Shown in pieces: positions 8,160 to 16,751 of a DNA stretch of 64,000 nucleotides. The stretch comes from UBA1941 sp046329555 (GTDB taxonomy: Bacteria; Bacteroidota; Bacteroidia; Chitinophagales; LD1). Below the pieces are notes generated by a model that saw nothing but the letters and a program-made list of their open reading frames with translations, made no database searches and had not been told where the DNA came from. The stretch spans positions 744,001 to 808,000 of the forward strand of contig JAXLUK010000002.1 of NCBI GenBank assembly GCA_046329555.1. The letters are read 5' to 3'. The translations under genes and the position numbers were made by a program. Positions within the stretch are counted from its first letter, which is position 1. Every line of letters begins with the position of its first letter.

Positions 8160-9015
8160 TAATCATTTGCTTTTTTATCGGAACTATTACCAGGGTGTAA
8201 ACTGGGATAAGCTGGCCGAACGAGGAGATAAATCGCATCAAAGCAAATTCAATAAACAGTTAGCTATAATTAGGGACGCACAACTTCTTCCGTCATTAAT
8301 CACCAAATATCTTCCTCAGGGTAGCTTCCAAGAGCTACCTCTTTTTACCACTTATCCTGGGCTTACTACCGGGATAGGCATAACCCACGAGAGCGGCGCA
8401 CTTGGCGAAATCAAGATGGGTTTTGAATTTGACTATACCACGGGTATGCCGGTGATACGGGGCCATAGCGTTAAAGGTGCTTTACGCGCTGCATTTCCAA
8501 AGCTATACCTAGCACCAGGTAAGCGCCCCGACAACTGGGAAGATATTGCCTATCTTTTACATGGTCTTCTTTATAAATACGAAGAAGACCAATACACACC
8601 TGAAGGAAAGACCGCATTTTTGAGAAATGAAAAGGCCTTAAAGGAAATTGAACAATTGGAGTTAGAGCTTTTTGAAGGAATCGGTCGGCAAGGTGAACGA
8701 TTAACGATCTATCAAAAGGACACTTTTCTTGACGCCTCTATTACAAAGGCCAGTACTTATGCCGGAACTATTGATAGGTATATCGACCAGGATACGATTA
8801 CTCCGCATCTTGATCCATTAAAAAACCCTACGCCTTTGCCCTTTCTAAAAATACTGCCGGGCGTGGAGATTACATTCCGGTTTTGTTTGCATCAGCAGCC
8901 AGGCGGACGGACGGTAGAAGAAAAGTGCGCCCTTTTTGAACGCATTTTGCGTCGCAACGGATTAGGTGCAAAAACAAATGTGGGCTTTGGTCATTTTGAA
9001 AAACGAAATCTATAA
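8146..9015 (+). CDS. cmr6: Cmr6, type III-B RAMP
   Basis: 289 residues. It carries the Cmr6 pattern TGMPVIRGHSVKGALRAAF (about residues 104-122) and a C-terminal glycine-rich loop GLGAKTNVGFGHFEK. Cmr6 caps the backbone near the crRNA 3' end together with Cmr1. The stop codon shares one base with the start of cas6 (TAATG). Confidence 0.9.
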   Translation: MNTNNNHLLFYRNYYQGVNWDKLAERGDKSHQSKFNKQLAIIRDAQLLPSLITKYLPQGSFQELPLFTTYPGLTTGIGITHESGALGEIKMGFEFDYTTGMPVIRGHSVKGALRAAFPKLYLAPGKRPDNWEDIAYLLHGLLYKYEEDQYTPEGKTAFLRNEKALKEIEQLELELFEGIGRQGERLTIYQKDTFLDASITKASTYAGTIDRYIDQDTITPHLDPLKNPTPLPFLKILPGVEITFRFCLHQQPGGRTVEEKCALFERILRRNGLGAKTNVGFGHFEKRNL

Positions 9016-9815
9016 TGGCGAAAATTATACCTTATTGTTACGTTGAGTTACCGTTGGATTTAAAGGCCAATGAGTTGCCTGACTTGCAAAATATTATTCA
9101 GGGGGTTGTGAAAAAGCTCAAGCCGTTGTTTGATACGGCGCAAATAGACACCCAGGTATTTCACGGCCACCAGCAAAATGGGCGAAATGATAGGCGGCCT
9201 CCTCGCATACTATATCAAGTAAGCAGTCATGGGCGAAGGTTTCCGGGAAAGAAAGCTGCGCTGTTGGGATTGGGGGAAGGAGCCATGGCGTTAAAGTTGT
9301 TGTTTGAGCATTTTCCACAGGCGGTGCTATGGAATGGCGAAAGCGGGCGCTTTATGCCAACGCAATCGCCAACGGTAACTCAGGAAGTTTTTGATACCGG
9401 TGAAGGCTTAAAGGAATACGCCCTGATAGAGTGGTTGGCATTAAGTGATCAGGAGCGGGAAGATGGCCCCGGCAATTACCAGCGGTACCTGGATGCGGGT
9501 ACAATGGCGGAACGACTGTTATTGATGGAGGACCATTTAAAGCGTCATTTACAGCGGGTACTTCGCCATTTTAGTATAGAAACCGAACGTCCGCTGCGCC
9601 TGGCCATTACCGAAATCACCAAGGTAACGCATAATGAAATTGTTGTTTACGGGCATACGTGGTATTCGTTTAATTTAACGTTTGCCACTAATTTGGTACT
9701 ACCGAATGGCATAGCTGTAGGCAATGCCATCAGCCGAGGATTTGGCAAGATAATGCCATTACCTACCAGCCCCAAGCGCGCTCAGCGTTTGGAGCGACTG
9801 AATAGGGCGCTGTGA
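9015..9815 (+). CDS. cas6: Cas6-like crRNA-processing endoribonuclease
   Basis: 266 residues, last gene before the array. The C-terminal part has a RAMP glycine-rich loop VGNAISRGFGKIMPL, and the middle has KAALLGLGEGAMALKLLF, a segment I associate with Bacteroidota Cas6 proteins of type III-B loci. It should cut the precursor 8 nt upstream of each spacer and leave the 5' tag AUUGAAAC. The catalytic residue is not obvious; His residues near the N-terminus (HGHQQN, SSHGRR) are candidates. Start ATG overlaps the cmr6 stop by one base. Confidence 0.75.
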   Translation: MAKIIPYCYVELPLDLKANELPDLQNIIQGVVKKLKPLFDTAQIDTQVFHGHQQNGRNDRRPPRILYQVSSHGRRFPGKKAALLGLGEGAMALKLLFEHFPQAVLWNGESGRFMPTQSPTVTQEVFDTGEGLKEYALIEWLALSDQEREDGPGNYQRYLDAGTMAERLLLMEDHLKRHLQRVLRHFSIETERPLRLAITEITKVTHNEIVVYGHTWYSFNLTFATNLVLPNGIAVGNAISRGFGKIMPLPTSPKRAQRLERLNRAL

Positions 9816-9895
9816 AGCAGCAAGTTGTTCTTTGACATGTTGAAAAAACAAAACTTTCACCAAGATGAGTTAGCCTGGTATTAAGCGCATTTTGT
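9816..9895 (+). promoter_or_regulatory. CRISPR leader
   Basis: The 80 bp between cas6 and the first repeat is A+T-rich and contains GTTCTTTGACATGTTGAAAA at 9827-9846, a TTCTTTGACA-type motif often found in CRISPR leaders. crRNA direction (ATTGAAAC at the 3' end of repeats on the + strand) and the decayed last repeat at 12049 both put the leader on this side. The array may also be read through from the cas operon. Confidence 0.6.
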
Positions 9896-12083
9896 AGTTT
9901 GACCATAGATTGAAAAGACTTCATTGAAACTCATACGGTTGGTTTGTCTTTAATGAACAAAGGCTGAGCATATCAGATTGAAAAGACTTCATTGAAACAA
10001 TACATTGAGATGCACCAGAATACCGTTGCTCTCAGCCTATCAGATTGAAAAGACTTCATTGAAACTTCCTATTTCGCCAACTTCAACCTCATCACCACCT
10101 CAGCCTATCAGATTGAAAAGACTTCATTGAAACACATCCAGCAATTCAACAATTTTTCTTCTATCGCTCCGCCTATCAGATTGAAAAGACTTCATTGAAA
10201 CAATTGATGGCTGAACGGAGCGCAGTTGGTGAGACTCAGCCTATCAGATTGAAAAGACTTCATTGAAACATTTAATGCCCAAAGAATTGCAAAAGTTGAC
10301 TCAGCCTATCAGATTGAAAAGACTTCATTGAAACATATAATTTCCGCGTTGCGCAGAACCATACGCCTCAGCCTATCAGATTGAAAAGACTTCATTGAAA
10401 CAAATCGATCTTTCGATCGTTTGGTCTAAAGCCCTCAGCCTATCAGATTGAAAAGACTTCATTGAAACATCCCATTCGTCCGTGATGCTGTCAATGATTA
10501 CTCAGCCTATCAGATTGAAAAGACTTCATTGAAACGAGGTCGTCCAACTTCGTGCTATTTATACTTACTCAGCCTATCAGATTGAAAAGACTTCATTGAA
10601 ACATTTTCGTGCGTAAACTCGCCTTCGTAACTGCACTCAGCCTATCAGATTGAAAAGACTTCATTGAAACAGTATATGCGTTGGACAAGAAAAACGTCTG
10701 ACTCAGCCTATCAGATTGAAAAGACTTCATTGAAACCAATTCCCATTCGGTCTGTGTCATACGGTTTTGCTCAGCCTATCAGATTGAAAAGACTTCATTG
10801 AAACGTGAACGAAGCTGTGAATAAAGCTGTGAATCACTCAGCCTATCAGATTGAAAAGACTTCATTGAAACGCGTAGTTCCATACTATCATTATCAAGAA
10901 ATCTTCTCAGCCTATCAGATTGAAAAGACTTCATTGAAACAGAAATCAGTAATCTCATCCTTTCTCTTTCTTTCTCAGCCTATCAGATTGAAAAGACTTC
11001 ATTGAAACAAACCGGCTTTAACATCGTTAAGACGAAAACAACTCAGCCTATCAGATTGAAAAGACTTCATTGAAACTGGGCTGCTAAATTCATTGCTTCG
11101 GGGTTTCGGCTCAGCCTATCAGATTGAAAAGACTTCATTGAAACAGCAACTGTACCTGAAATAGTATTTCTGTTACTCAGCCTATCAGATTGAAAAGACT
11201 TCATTGAAACCAAATGGCGGAATCGTTCAGTTTAGCGGAAACTCAGCCTATCAGATTGAAAAGACTTCATTGAAACATCCAGGTTTGTTCTACCAAATAG
11301 TGATACGCTCTCAGCCTATCAGATTGAAAAGACTTCATTGAAACGTTTCCGGTCATTCTAGTCTATGTTGCAAAAGACTTAGCATATCAGATTGAATAGA
11401 CTTCATTGAAACTTGTCGGTACAAAAACTCCATCCCCCATATACTCAGCCTATCAGATTGAAAAGACTTCATTGAAACATTTATATCTTAAAAAATTATT
11501 TAACGAACCAATACTCAGCCTATCAGATTGAAAAGACTTCATTGAAACCTGGTAAATGAATGCAACCATTGTATCACCACTCAGCCTATCAGATTGAAAA
11601 GACTTCATTGAAACTTTATCCACCGCTCCTCCTTGGGCTTCATAAACTCAGCCTATAAGATTGAAAAGACTTCATTGAAACATACCCGGCACAAAATATT
11701 GATACGTAAATACTCAGCATATCAGATTGAAAAGACTTCATTGAAACATACCATTTGGAGTAGTAGGTCCGCCACCGTTCTCAGCCTATCAGATTGAAAA
11801 GATTTCATTGAAACCAATCACCGTTGGCCGGTGTGAATCATTGTATCTCAGCCTATCAGATTGAAAAGACTTCATTGAAACTTTATTGTTTTAAAGAGCT
11901 GAACAGAATACCTCTCAGCATATCAGATTGAAAAGACTTCATTGAAACGCTATGGCACTGCGTACCGCACTCGCTTCTATTCTCAGCCTATCAGATTGAA
12001 AAGACTTCATTGAAACGTCATCGTCGGCGGGTGCGTTCATCCGCATCACTCAGCATATCAGATTAAATTTAATTCAATGGATT
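9896..12083 (+). CRISPR. CRISPR array, 32 well-preserved repeats plus one decayed terminal repeat, type III-B
   Basis: 35-nt repeats start with CTCAGCCTATCA and end with the 23-mer from GATTGAAAAG to TTCATTGAAAC; the last 8 nt ATTGAAAC are the expected crRNA 5' tag. I count 32 copies with a preserved 3' part (first 3' part at 9908-9930, last at 11994-12016) and a decayed final copy at 12049-12083. Spacers are about 30-38 nt and all look different. Variants: repeat 1 has lost its 5' third; repeats at 9998, 11412, 11747, 11948 and the terminal one (coordinates of their 3' ends, where intact) carry GCATATCAG in place of GCCTATCAG; others carry single changes (11659 region, 11814 end). Variants cluster toward the right, the old end. 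No cas1 or cas2 is in the window. Confidence 0.98.
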
Positions 12084-12310
12084 TAGGTAAAGGATACATG
12101 ATGTGCAAAGCGTATTTTATGCAACCTCAAAACGCTAACAAGGGCCCTATGCAAACCGCTCAACATCATATGCTCTTTCCCCCAGCGGCCGGGATTGGAA
12201 TGGCCGCGCCACAGGCGCGGGTGCGTAGCGAAGCGAAGCACCGTAGCGATAGCGGAGCCATGCAAAGCCCGTAAGCCGCCCAAATTATTTTTATAGAAAC
12301 CCTTCAACCT
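12084..12310. other. Intergenic stretch between array and gltA
   Basis: No gene is seen. From about 12180 it holds a G+C-rich palindromic patch (GGCCGCGCCACAGGCGCGG, then iterated GTAGCGAAGCGAAGC-type motifs). It is similar in style to the dispersed intergenic elements elsewhere in the window but is not a close copy. Confidence 0.5.
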
Positions 12311-12342
12311 AAAAACAAAAAAGGCTCCTGAGTGGAGCCTTT
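12311..12342 (-). terminator. Rho-independent terminator of gltA
   Basis: Hairpin AAAGGCTCC (12320-12328) / GGAGCCTTT (12334-12342) with a 5-nt loop. On the minus strand it is followed by a T-rich tract (complement of 12311-12320). It lies 18 bp after the gltA stop. Confidence 0.85.
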
Positions 12343-12360
12343 CTGTTTTGATGGAGTTCG

Positions 12361-13647
12361 TTATTTGCGGTCTTTCAACGCTACAAACGGACGCAGCGTG
12401 GCGCCGTTGTAAATTTGACGTGGACGACCGATATCTTCCTTGCGCTCGCGCATTTCTTTCCACTGTGAAATCCAGCCCGGCATGCGACCGAGTGCAAACA
12501 ACACAGTGAACATCGGCGTTGGGAAGCCCAGCGCTTTGTAAATAATGCCCGAATAGAAATCGACATTCGGATATAGTTTGCGCTCTACAAAATACGGATC
12601 GTTCAGCGCGGCTTGTTCCAGTTCTTTAGCGATTTCCAACAATGGATCGTTCACGCCCAGTTTGTTCAGGATATTATCGCAGGCGGTCTTGATGATTTTG
12701 GCGCGCGGATCGAAATTTTTGTACACGCGGTGACCAAAACCAAACAACAAGCGCTTTTTATCTTTTGCTTCGGCTACTACTTTCTTCACATCGCCTTTGT
12801 CGTTGTCGCGGATGTATTCCAGCATCTCTAACACTTCCTGATTGGCGCCGCCGTGACGAGGGCCCCACAGGGCCGCTGCACCGGCTGCCACTGAAGCGTA
12901 TAAATTAGCGTGCGAAGAACCTACGATGCGCACTGTAGAAGCGGAACAGTTTTGTTCGTGGTCGGCATGCAGAATCAGCAATTTATTCATGGCATCAACC
13001 ACCACCGGATCTGATTTATATTCTTCGCTCACATTTCCAAAGGTCATGTTCAGGAAGTTGGAAACGTAGTCGAGACTATTTTTTGGATATACCACCGGAT
13101 GGCCCTTGCCTTTCTTCATAATCATGGCGCAGATGGTAGGCATCTTAGCCAGCAGGCGAATGATGGTGAGGTTAGTTTGCTCAGGATTGATGTTTGGATT
13201 CAGTGATTCAGGATAGAAGGAAGAGAGCGACGACAGCATGGTCATGAGCTGGCCCATGGGATGGGAGCGCGAAGGGAATACTTCAAACACTTTCACCAGG
13301 TTTTCGTGTACCAGGGTGTGGTGGGTGAGGTCGTATTCAAACTGTTGTTTTTGCTGCGCGTTGGGCAATTCGCCATAGAGCAACAAGTACATCACTTCAA
13401 CAAAAGAGGCTTTTTCGGCCAGGTCTTCGATGCTGTAACCGCGGTAGCGCAGAATGCCCTGTTCGCCGTCCAGAAAGGTGATATTAGAAATTGTACTTCC
13501 GGTATTTTTGTAGCCTTCGTCGAAGGTCACCAAGCCTGTTTGCGCCCGCAATTTTGAGATATCAATTGCCGATTCGTTTTCTGTGCCGGTGATTACCGGT
13601 AATTCGATGGTTTTGTCGCCGTAGGTCAGTGTTGCCTTATCTGCCAT
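12361..13647 (-). CDS. gltA: Citrate synthase
   Basis: 428 residues, full length for a type II hexameric citrate synthase, which condenses oxaloacetate and acetyl-CoA in the TCA cycle. Visible features: LDGEQGILRYRGYSIEDLAE near the N-terminus, the conserved SSHANLYASVAAGAAALWGPRHGG block (its HGG near residue 266), and FGFGHRVYKNFDPRAK with the active-site His near 308. It ends PFVALKDRK. It is a single gene with its own promoter (13671-13700) and terminator (12311-12342). Confidence 0.97.
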   Translation of the reverse strand: MADKATLTYGDKTIELPVITGTENESAIDISKLRAQTGLVTFDEGYKNTGSTISNITFLDGEQGILRYRGYSIEDLAEKASFVEVMYLLLYGELPNAQQKQQFEYDLTHHTLVHENLVKVFEVFPSRSHPMGQLMTMLSSLSSFYPESLNPNINPEQTNLTIIRLLAKMPTICAMIMKKGKGHPVVYPKNSLDYVSNFLNMTFGNVSEEYKSDPVVVDAMNKLLILHADHEQNCSASTVRIVGSSHANLYASVAAGAAALWGPRHGGANQEVLEMLEYIRDNDKGDVKKVVAEAKDKKRLLFGFGHRVYKNFDPRAKIIKTACDNILNKLGVNDPLLEIAKELEQAALNDPYFVERKLYPNVDFYSGIIYKALGFPTPMFTVLFALGRMPGWISQWKEMRERKEDIGRPRQIYNGATLRPFVALKDRK

Positions 13648-13670
13648 AATTCGCTCTTTTTTAAGCGTGC

Positions 13671-13700
13671 CAAATGTAATCTTTTGTGGGGAAGGCGCAA
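13671..13700 (-). promoter_or_regulatory. gltA promoter, Bacteroidota type
   Basis: Read on the minus strand: TTG (13698-13700), 19 nt spacer, then TACATTTG (13671-13678). This matches the TTG-N19-TAnnTTTG layout exactly, 23 nt before the ATG. Confidence 0.75.
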
Positions 13701-13759
13701 GGAGGGAAGGCGCTACTTTATTACATAGCTCGGCTTATTGGGATGGAGGGGATTGGGGA

Positions 13760-14157
13760 TTAGGGTACATTCCGGGTGGTACCATCAGCCAGGGTCACCG
13801 GTCGCTTTTCTAATTCTGTTAAATCGAGTTGTAACGCCACAGCCTGAGGGATGCAGAGCATAAGCGCTCCGGTGTCAACTAGCGAGTGCACCTCAACCGG
13901 TTCCAGTTCAGGAAGTCTGGGATTGCTTAATTTTTGGGCACCTCTAAAAACCTTTCATGGCGAAATGTCCCCGTTAATTTGACCGGAACGCCTCTACTCA
14001 ATCACTTGAAAATTTGACGTAATACGTCGTTGCGCCTCGCAGTTACATCTTTTATGTAACTTCATTCGTTGCGCCTCCTTACGTCAAATTTTCTGTGCAT
14101 TTCGCTGATGCCAGGTTTTTAGAGGCGCCCATTGATTTTTGAATAGGTTAGTGCCAT
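13760..14157 (-). pseudogene. Retropepsin-like aspartic protease gene, interrupted and truncated
   Basis: Minus strand. The start MALTYSKIN is encoded at 14157-14131. The frame is then broken by the palindromic element 14130-13936 and resumes as KLSNPRLPELEPVEVHSLVD, followed by TGALMLCIPQAVALQLDL and KRPVTLADGTTRNVP before TAA at 13760-13762. VDTGA is the catalytic motif of clan AA (retropepsin-like) proteases. The usual family length is about 120 residues, so the C-terminal half is lost as well. The gene is surely non-functional. It was likely a small orphan protein of the kind often paired with a short partner gene. Confidence 0.7.
13936..14130. mobile_element. MITE-like palindromic element inserted in the protease gene
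   Basis: 195 bp. Terminal inverted repeats are GGGCACCTCTAAAAACCT (13936-13953) and its near-complement AGGTTTTTAGAGGCGCCC (14113-14130), with CGAAATG/CATTTCG just inside. Inner inverted repeat: GAAAATTTGACGTAA (14008-14022) versus TTACGTCAAATTTTC (14079-14093). Centre hairpin: GTTACAT/ATGTAAC (14042-14060). No coding capacity, and no clear target duplication is seen. The exact hit inside a reading frame supports mobility. Confidence 0.65.
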
Positions 14158-14166
14158 CGTGAAATT

Positions 14167-14174
14167 TATTTTTG
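14167..14174 (+). promoter_or_regulatory. Possible -7 element for lpxB
   Basis: TATTTTTG matches TAnnTTTG 14 nt before the GTG start. No -33 TTG at the normal spacing, so weak. Confidence 0.35.
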
Positions 14175-14187
14175 CACAGATAACAAC

Positions 14188-15294
14188 GTGAGATACTACC
14201 TTATAGCCGGAGAAGCATCCGGCGATTTACACGGCAGCAACCTGTTGGCGGCGATTCGGCAGTGCGATCAAGCGGCTGAGTTCCGTTTTTGGGGCGGCGA
14301 TAAGATGGCGGCCACGGCTGGCGTGGCGCCGGTGAAGCATATCCGCGAATTGGCGTTCATGGGTTTTATTGAAGTGGTGCGCCACTTGGGGGAAATTATG
14401 GGGAATTTGCGCAATGCCAAACGTGATGTGGCACAGTGGCAGCCCGATGTGGTGATTCTGATTGATTATCCCGGTTTTAATTTTCGGTTATTAAAATTTT
14501 TGAAGGAACGGCAGATTCCGGTGATTTATTACATCGCGCCGCAGGTATGGGCGTGGAAGGAAGGCCGCGTGGCAACCATCAAAAAATACGTTGATCAGCT
14601 TTTTGTGATTTTTCCTTTTGAGCAAGCGTTTTTTAGCAAGCACGGCATTGCTGCCGAGTTTGCCGGTCATCCGTTGCTGGACGTGCCCGATTTTGCGGCG
14701 CCTGCGGCGGGTGAGCGAAAGTCGGTTATAGCGTTGTTACCCGGCAGCAGAAAGAAAGTGGTGCAATACTTGTTACCCGAAATGCTACAAGTGGTGGATC
14801 AGTTTCCGGACCGGGAGTTTGTGGTATGTGGATCGGGATTATTGGGCGAAGCATTTTACCAGCCGTTGATGGCCGGCAGCCGGGCGCGGCTGGTGGTTGA
14901 TCAAACCTATGATATACTGCGGCAGGCGCAGGGCGCGCTGGTTACGTCAGGCACGGCCACGTTGGAGACAGCCTTGATGGAAGTGCCGCAGGTAGTGTGT
15001 TACAAGGGAAATGCGCTTTCTTTCTGGTTGGCGAAAAAATTGGTGCGGAATATTCGGTTCATCTGTATTGTGAATTTAATTGCCGACCGCGAGGTGGTGA
15101 CCGAGCTGTTGCAGGAAGCGGTAAATGGTGAGCGCATGGCGCACGAGTTGCGGCTGGTGTTAGGCGAGAAGCGGGAGGCGATGCTAGGTGATTACCGCGA
15201 GGTGCGCCGAGCATTGGGAGCGGGAGGAGCTTCGCAGCGGGCGGCCGGGCGCATGGTGCAATGGCTGCGCGAAAAAGTAGGCGCGCAACAATAA
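14188..15294 (+). CDS. lpxB: Lipid-A-disaccharide synthase
   Basis: 368 residues, normal for LpxB, the GT19 glycosyltransferase that joins UDP-2,3-diacylglucosamine and lipid X in lipid A synthesis at the inner membrane. Motifs: YYLIAGEASGDLHGSNLL at the N-terminus, LIDYPGFNFRLLKFLK, YYIAPQVWAWKEGRV, LLPGSRKKVV (about residue 190) and TSGTATLETALMEVPQVVCY. GTG start chosen because the GEASGD block lies 7 residues in, as in other LpxB proteins. Confidence 0.97.
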   Translation: MRYYLIAGEASGDLHGSNLLAAIRQCDQAAEFRFWGGDKMAATAGVAPVKHIRELAFMGFIEVVRHLGEIMGNLRNAKRDVAQWQPDVVILIDYPGFNFRLLKFLKERQIPVIYYIAPQVWAWKEGRVATIKKYVDQLFVIFPFEQAFFSKHGIAAEFAGHPLLDVPDFAAPAAGERKSVIALLPGSRKKVVQYLLPEMLQVVDQFPDREFVVCGSGLLGEAFYQPLMAGSRARLVVDQTYDILRQAQGALVTSGTATLETALMEVPQVVCYKGNALSFWLAKKLVRNIRFICIVNLIADREVVTELLQEAVNGERMAHELRLVLGEKREAMLGDYREVRRALGAGGASQRAAGRMVQWLREKVGAQQ

Positions 15295-15319
15295 ATTACT
15301 ATCTTCACGCCCCGTTTTT

Positions 15320-15396
<77 letters not shown>

Positions 15397-15406
15397 CTTA
15401 AGAAAG

Positions 15407-15437
15407 AGGTTTCAGGCCCACTGAAACCTTTTTTTTT
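15407..15437 (+). terminator. Rho-independent terminator after tRNA-Ala
   Basis: Perfect 9-bp stem AGGTTTCAG (15407-15415) / CTGAAACCT (15421-15429), loop GCCCA, then an uninterrupted T tract to 15437. It lies 11 bp after the tRNA and separates it from obgE. Confidence 0.9.
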
Positions 15438-15473
15438 GCCATGCCGGTGGCTCCGGCTATCTTAGCAAGACGG

Positions 15474-16481
15474 ATGGAAAACTTCATCGACTATGTAAAA
15501 ATTTACGCCCGTTCGGGGCATGGAGGCGCTGGTTCTGCGCACTTCCACCGCGAGAAGTTTGTTCGCAAAGGCGGGCCGGATGGCGGCGACGGCGGACGGG
15601 GCGCGCACATTATTCTGCGCGGCAACAAACAGCTATGGACGTTGCTGCATTTGAAATACCGCAAGCATGTGTTGGGTGATGATGGCAAGCCCGGAAGCAG
15701 TGCCTTGTGCACCGGCAAGCGCGGCGAGGATATTATTCTGGAAGTGCCGCTGGGTTCGGTTTGCAAGAATTTTGACACGGGTGAAGTAATTTGTGAGATT
15801 AACGAAGACGGACAAGAGTGCATTATTAAACACGGCGGCAAGGGCGGCCTGGGCAATAACCATTTTAAGTCGCCCACGAATCAGGCTCCTACGTATGCGC
15901 AGCCCGGACTGCCCGGAGAAGAAGGCTGGGTGGTGATTGAGCTGAAACTATTGGCAGATGTGGGTTTGGTAGGATTTCCGAATGCGGGGAAGTCGACGTT
16001 GTTATCGGTTATTTCTGCGGCTAAGCCCGAGATAGCGGATTATCCGTTTACCACTTTGGTGCCGCAGTTGGGCATGGTGTATTATAAAACGGCGCACAGT
16101 TTTGTGGTGGCTGATATTCCCGGCATTATTGAAGGAGCCAGCGAAGGGCGCGGATTAGGCTTGCGTTTTCTGAAGCATATTGAGCGCAATGCGTGTTTGT
16201 TGTTTATGGTTCCGGTGGATGCGGATGATATTGCCGGGCAGTACAAAATTTTATTGAAGGAATTAGAGCGCTTTAATCCGGAGTTGTTGTTTAAAGACCG
16301 CGTGCTGGCCATCACGAAGAGCGATATGGTGGATGAGGAGACGCGGCAGTTATTAGAGAAAGATTTAAAGAAGAAGTTACCGCGGAAACAACCGCCACCG
16401 TATTTATTTATTTCTTCGGCTACGCAGCACAACATGGAAGCGTTGAAGGGCTTGTTGTGGCAAACGCTGAATGGCGGATAA
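15474..16481 (+). CDS. obgE: GTPase ObgE/CgtA
   Basis: 335 residues from the chosen ATG at 15474 (MENFIDYVKIYARSGHGGAG). A longer frame from 15441 begins inside the terminator region and adds 11 residues not seen in the family. Glycine-rich Obg fold (about 1-158, with GGPDGGDGGRG), then the G domain: GFPNAGKSTLL (P-loop), DIPGIIEGASEGRGLG (G3), TKSD (G4) and the SSAT (G5) region near the end. No C-terminal OCT domain, as in many Bacteroidota. Role: ribosome assembly and stress control, cytosolic. Confidence 0.96.
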   Translation: MENFIDYVKIYARSGHGGAGSAHFHREKFVRKGGPDGGDGGRGAHIILRGNKQLWTLLHLKYRKHVLGDDGKPGSSALCTGKRGEDIILEVPLGSVCKNFDTGEVICEINEDGQECIIKHGGKGGLGNNHFKSPTNQAPTYAQPGLPGEEGWVVIELKLLADVGLVGFPNAGKSTLLSVISAAKPEIADYPFTTLVPQLGMVYYKTAHSFVVADIPGIIEGASEGRGLGLRFLKHIERNACLLFMVPVDADDIAGQYKILLKELERFNPELLFKDRVLAITKSDMVDEETRQLLEKDLKKKLPRKQPPPYLFISSATQHNMEALKGLLWQTLNGG

Positions 16482-16533
16482 GTACGCCTTTTGAGTACCT
16501 TTTGTTTTTCGCTGATGATGGATAAAAGCGCTT

Positions 16534-16720
16534 TGCGTTAGCGGGCGTCAGGGGGCCGTAGCGCAGCGAAGGCCGTGCGAATCCGCCACGGGCGGAGCGC
16601 ACCGGAGCCCGCCCACAGGCGGGCGCAGCCCGAAAGCACGCGACCCCGAGGACCGCATTCAGCGCCATTGATGTGGTACGCGGTGTTTCGCCGCGGGACG
16701 AGGGGGAACGCCCATATCAT
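16534..16720 (-). repeat. Dispersed 187-bp intergenic repeat, copy A
   Basis: G+C-rich and palindrome-rich. It is the same as 25240-25426 except for about four substitutions, with both ends matching (TGCGTTAGCGGGCG to CCCATATCAT). A shorter diverged relative lies at 40462-40625 in the opposite orientation with the same skeleton (GGCGTTCCCC, GGGGTCGCGTG, GCTGCGCCC, CCCGCTAACGC). ORFs drawn through it are by-products of its composition. Confidence 0.8.
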
Positions 16721-16751
16721 TTGAAACAATTCTATTCCCGCAATGCAGTTG

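Noticed and set aside
10805..11005. 66-residue ORF within the CRISPR array
   Set aside because: It reads through repeats (SAYQIEKTSLK occurs at each repeat); an artefact of the array.
12083..12463. 126-residue reverse ORF at the end of gltA
   Set aside because: It crosses the gltA terminator and is in another frame of gltA; no family pattern.
16420..16729. Reverse ORFs over the 187-bp repeat, copy A
   Set aside because: The same peptide appears at copy B (25244-25429); generated by the repeat and not by a gene.
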